64,000 bases of DNA from an uncultured Chloroflexus sp. (lineage in GTDB: Bacteria; Chloroflexota; Chloroflexia; Chloroflexales; Chloroflexaceae): contig NZ_CAKZNK010000057.1 of NCBI RefSeq assembly GCF_937129525.1, forward strand, positions 1 to 64,000, given 5' to 3'. Within the stretch, counting starts at the first letter, position 1. Each line of letters opens with the position of its first letter. A program made the position numbers and the translations under genes. Positions 61,963-64,000 of the stretch are shown here, in pieces. The notes below the pieces were generated by a model that worked only from the letters and a program-made list of their open reading frames with translations, had not been told where the DNA came from and did not search any database.

Positions 61963-62862
61963 GTGGCAACCGATTCATTGATGGCATTCATCGTGCATGG
62001 TGGAGCGTGGGCGATTCCTGATGACCAGGTGGCGGCGCATGTGGCCGGCTGCGAAGCGGCCCGCGCCGCCGGCTGGCAATCTCTGCAAGCTGGCGGTAGC
62101 GCGCTCGATGCGGTTGAAGCTGCCGTCCGGGTGATGGAAGACAATCCAATCTTCGATGCCGGCACCGGCTCGGTGCTCACCAGCGCCGGAACAGTCGAAC
62201 TCGATGCCGCGTTGATGGACGGCAAAACGTTGCGTTACGGCGCGGTTGCCGGCCTGCGCCGCATTCGCAATCCTATTACCCTGGCCCGTCATGTACTCAC
62301 CGGCCCGGCAACGATGCTGGTTGGGCCAGGCGCCGAGGAGTTTGCTCTCGCTGCCGGGATGTCGCTGTGCGCCAACGAAGAGCTGATCGTTGAGCGCGAA
62401 CGGCAACTGTGGCTGGAATGGAAAGCCGGCGGCGCTGTGCCACCGCCGCCATCTAGCGGGCATGACACTGTGGGCGCAATCGCGCTCGATCGGAATGGTG
62501 ACCTGGTGGCGGCGAACTCCACCGGTGGCACACCCTTCAAGCTACCGGGAAGGGTTGGTGATACGCCGCTGATCGGCTGCGGCCTATACGCCACCTCGGT
62601 CGGCGCAGCAGTTTGCACCGGTTGGGGAGAGTCGATTACCCGGGTGGCGCTGGCCCGACGTGTCGTTGAGCTGCTCGAAGATGGGATGAGTCCGCAGGTG
62701 GCGGCTGAACGTGGGATCCATCTGCTTGCCGAACTGGTACCCGGCGGTCGGGGTGGAGTGATTGTGCTCACTCCAGCCGGTCAGGTTGGGCTGGCCTGGA
62801 ATACGCCACGCATGGCTTACGCCTATGTTGATGGATCTGGCAATATGCGATCCGGGGTCTGA
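61963..62862 (+). CDS. Isoaspartyl peptidase/L-asparaginase (Ntn-hydrolase, plant-type)
   Basis: 299 residues from GTG at 61963 (GGAAGGTG upstream); an internal ATG at 61981 is possible. Family motifs: FIVHGGAW at the start, ALDAVEAAVRVMEDNP, FDAGTGSVLTSAG, and the autocleavage/catalytic Thr T169 in GHDTVGAIALD, followed by STGGTPFKLPGRVGD. The precursor cuts itself before this Thr to give alpha and beta subunits, which hydrolyse beta-aspartyl dipeptides and asparagine. Its 3' end overlaps the convergent gene by 40 bases. Confidence 0.93.
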   Translation: MATDSLMAFIVHGGAWAIPDDQVAAHVAGCEAARAAGWQSLQAGGSALDAVEAAVRVMEDNPIFDAGTGSVLTSAGTVELDAALMDGKTLRYGAVAGLRRIRNPITLARHVLTGPATMLVGPGAEEFALAAGMSLCANEELIVERERQLWLEWKAGGAVPPPPSSGHDTVGAIALDRNGDLVAANSTGGTPFKLPGRVGDTPLIGCGLYATSVGAAVCTGWGESITRVALARRVVELLEDGMSPQVAAERGIHLLAELVPGGRGGVIVLTPAGQVGLAWNTPRMAYAYVDGSGNMRSGV

Positions 62863-64000
62863 CGCTCGCTTGTGTGAGCAGGTTGGGCGCACCAGCGCTC
62901 GATAGCGGCGTGCCAGTCAGTTTCAGCAGCATTCCAATCAGGCCAGCCGCCGAGCCGGGGCCAATCGTTGAAGCGGTACGTTTGATTGCGCCATGCGGCG
63001 ATAAAAGTCTCGGCGGCTTCCGGTCGTTCGGTAAGGAGAAAATGCATCAGCGCCCAGGCTGCCGGGTAGTCGAAGCTGCCGTACTGGTCGTAACCATCAC
63101 GGCGCGCGACCAAGTCGATTAGCGCCGGTTTGAGTGGCGCGGCGCAGATCGTGGCGAGATGGCGGGAATGTGGTTGCAGTGGCCCATCTGGTTGCGCTTG
63201 CGCGGTCAGGACTTCGGCGAAGCCTTCGTCGAACCAGCCTTTTGGTTCAGCGTGGTAGCCAGGAGTCAACCACGAACCAGGAAAGAGGTAGGCCGCTGTA
63301 ACCGCGTGGGCCGTCTCGTGGCGAAGGGTCTCTTCCAGCGTATTGGCTGTCTGCCCGACGCCGCGCCGATAGCTGTAAAGAGTGCTCTGCTGCGCATCGT
63401 AGATGCCATCAGCATCAACAGTGAATGGGGTAAATGCGCGCATATAGTCGCGATAAGCGGCCTGGGACGGAAAGATGAGCACTCGCAGCGGGAGGTGTTC
63501 TTCGTCAGGGATCGGCGCAGCGCCTGCCGATCCCAGCAGCCGCCGGGCCTGTAGGTAAGCATCTTCGACCACGGTCAGTAGCGTAGCGCTACCGGCAGTG
63601 TCGGCAGGGCCGGCGCGGAGCAAGACGGTCGGCGTGGCAATTGTGATCGGGAGCGCCAGTTCTTCGTATGCTGACCGCAGAGCGTTCAAACGAGGCGCGG
63701 TGTTCCATTCACCGGCCAACCGATCGGCGGCGCGCGCTAGCGCCGCCTGCGCAGTCAATTCGGTTGGAGTGCTTTCAAGGAAGGTCAATAACGCTGAGCC
63801 GCGTGGATCTCCGCTATCGGCGGCTACCTGTAACGGTGGCGAAGCTGCGATAGCGGCAGCCACCAAACGCTGCCACTCTGCCCATTCACCCAGTTGATCG
63901 TCACGCAGGAAGCTAATCGCTTCGGCAGCCGCCGCGCGCACCCCAGGATCGTCACTGGCGAGCGCAGTGGCGATAAACTGCCGGGTCGCGTCGCCAGGCG
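62823..64000 (-). CDS. Zinc metallopeptidase-like protein (peptidase MA class), 5' end outside the window
   Basis: At least 392 residues; the frame is open to the right window edge, so the true start lies beyond 64000. The visible N-terminal part (LASDDPGVRAAAAEAISFLRDD) looks like a HEAT repeat. The C-terminal half has TLRHETAHAVTAAYLFPG, a HExxH-like HETAH zinc motif, followed by GWFDEGFAEVL, which supplies the third Glu ligand of gluzincins. FPSQAAYRDYM precedes it, as in the peptidase MA family. It is likely exported or membrane-bound, but the signal is not visible. Convergent with, and overlapping, the asparaginase gene by 40 bases. Confidence 0.8.
   Translation of the reverse strand, partial: PGDATRQFIATALASDDPGVRAAAAEAISFLRDDQLGEWAEWQRLVAAAIAASPPLQVAADSGDPRGSALLTFLESTPTELTAQAALARAADRLAGEWNTAPRLNALRSAYEELALPITIATPTVLLRAGPADTAGSATLLTVVEDAYLQARRLLGSAGAAPIPDEEHLPLRVLIFPSQAAYRDYMRAFTPFTVDADGIYDAQQSTLYSYRRGVGQTANTLEETLRHETAHAVTAAYLFPGSWLTPGYHAEPKGWFDEGFAEVLTAQAQPDGPLQPHSRHLATICAAPLKPALIDLVARRDGYDQYGSFDYPAAWALMHFLLTERPEAAETFIAAWRNQTYRFNDWPRLGGWPDWNAAETDWHAAIERWCAQPAHTSERQTPDRILPDPST

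Overview
The window reads as a chromosomal segment of a filamentous anoxygenic phototroph-type Chloroflexota bacterium, most likely Chloroflexus or a close relative. The evidence is inferential: gene content, Thr-Pro linker repeats in a secreted protein, two secreted proteins ending in a short (F/Y)(I/L)P-type tail that I associate with this phylum, RskA-type anti-sigma and AAA-associated ABC ATPase families, and a moderately GC-rich codon bias. No marker gene fixes the genus. No phage, conjugative element or CRISPR array is visible.

Layout. 1-448 is a repeat-rich spacer with a 21-bp tandem array, a 65-bp direct repeat and a perfect palindrome. 449-2856 (-) holds a lipid-linked glycan flippase coupled to a degenerate metallo-beta-lactamase-fold protein. 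2995-7402 (-) holds RidA and a tight accB-xseA-xseB-membrane protein operon. 7667-13862 carries housekeeping and accessory genes: DUF2892, fructosamine kinase-like, PspC, a duplicated-domain exported protein, a CobB-type sirtuin, a histidine phosphatase, and an ArsA ATPase coupled to arginase. 14511-18071 holds malQ, a SigA-type sigma factor and an SDR. 18195-20646 is a small mobile island: a decayed IS110-family transposase, a MntA/HepT toxin-antitoxin pair and a duplicated 185-bp block. A near-identical 22-bp sequence containing a -10 box flanks it, and it seems to have split the promoter of the RsbR-like gene at 20667.

20667-26966 holds the RsbR-like PAS-STAS protein, a long-chain polyprenyl diphosphate synthase, an ECF sigma/anti-sigma pair, tRNA-Arg(CCG), a dienelactone hydrolase and a TrmB regulator. 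27078-34979 holds a P1B-4 metal ATPase, a CAP-domain secreted protein interrupted by one amber codon, MgtE, and an orphan ABC importer (fused permease plus ATPase, no binding protein). 35164-48002 is a glycan/glycoprotein assembly cluster: three large GT-C-like membrane proteins, a methyltransferase, a second flippase and two GT4 glycosyltransferases. 48121-49647 has a YbjN-like protein and a GH114-type lipoprotein. 50078-61549 is one giant gene for a 3823-residue surface protein. The right end has two tRNA-Ala genes, an isoaspartyl peptidase and a zinc peptidase truncated by the window edge.

Taken together, the right half is devoted to the cell surface: metal transport, glycan building and export, and very large exported proteins. 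The candidates most worth attention are the giant protein with a mid-chain hydrophobic block, the island that split a promoter and its repeated putative IS110 left end, the MgtE/orphan ABC group, and the shared C-terminal tail of the exported proteins.
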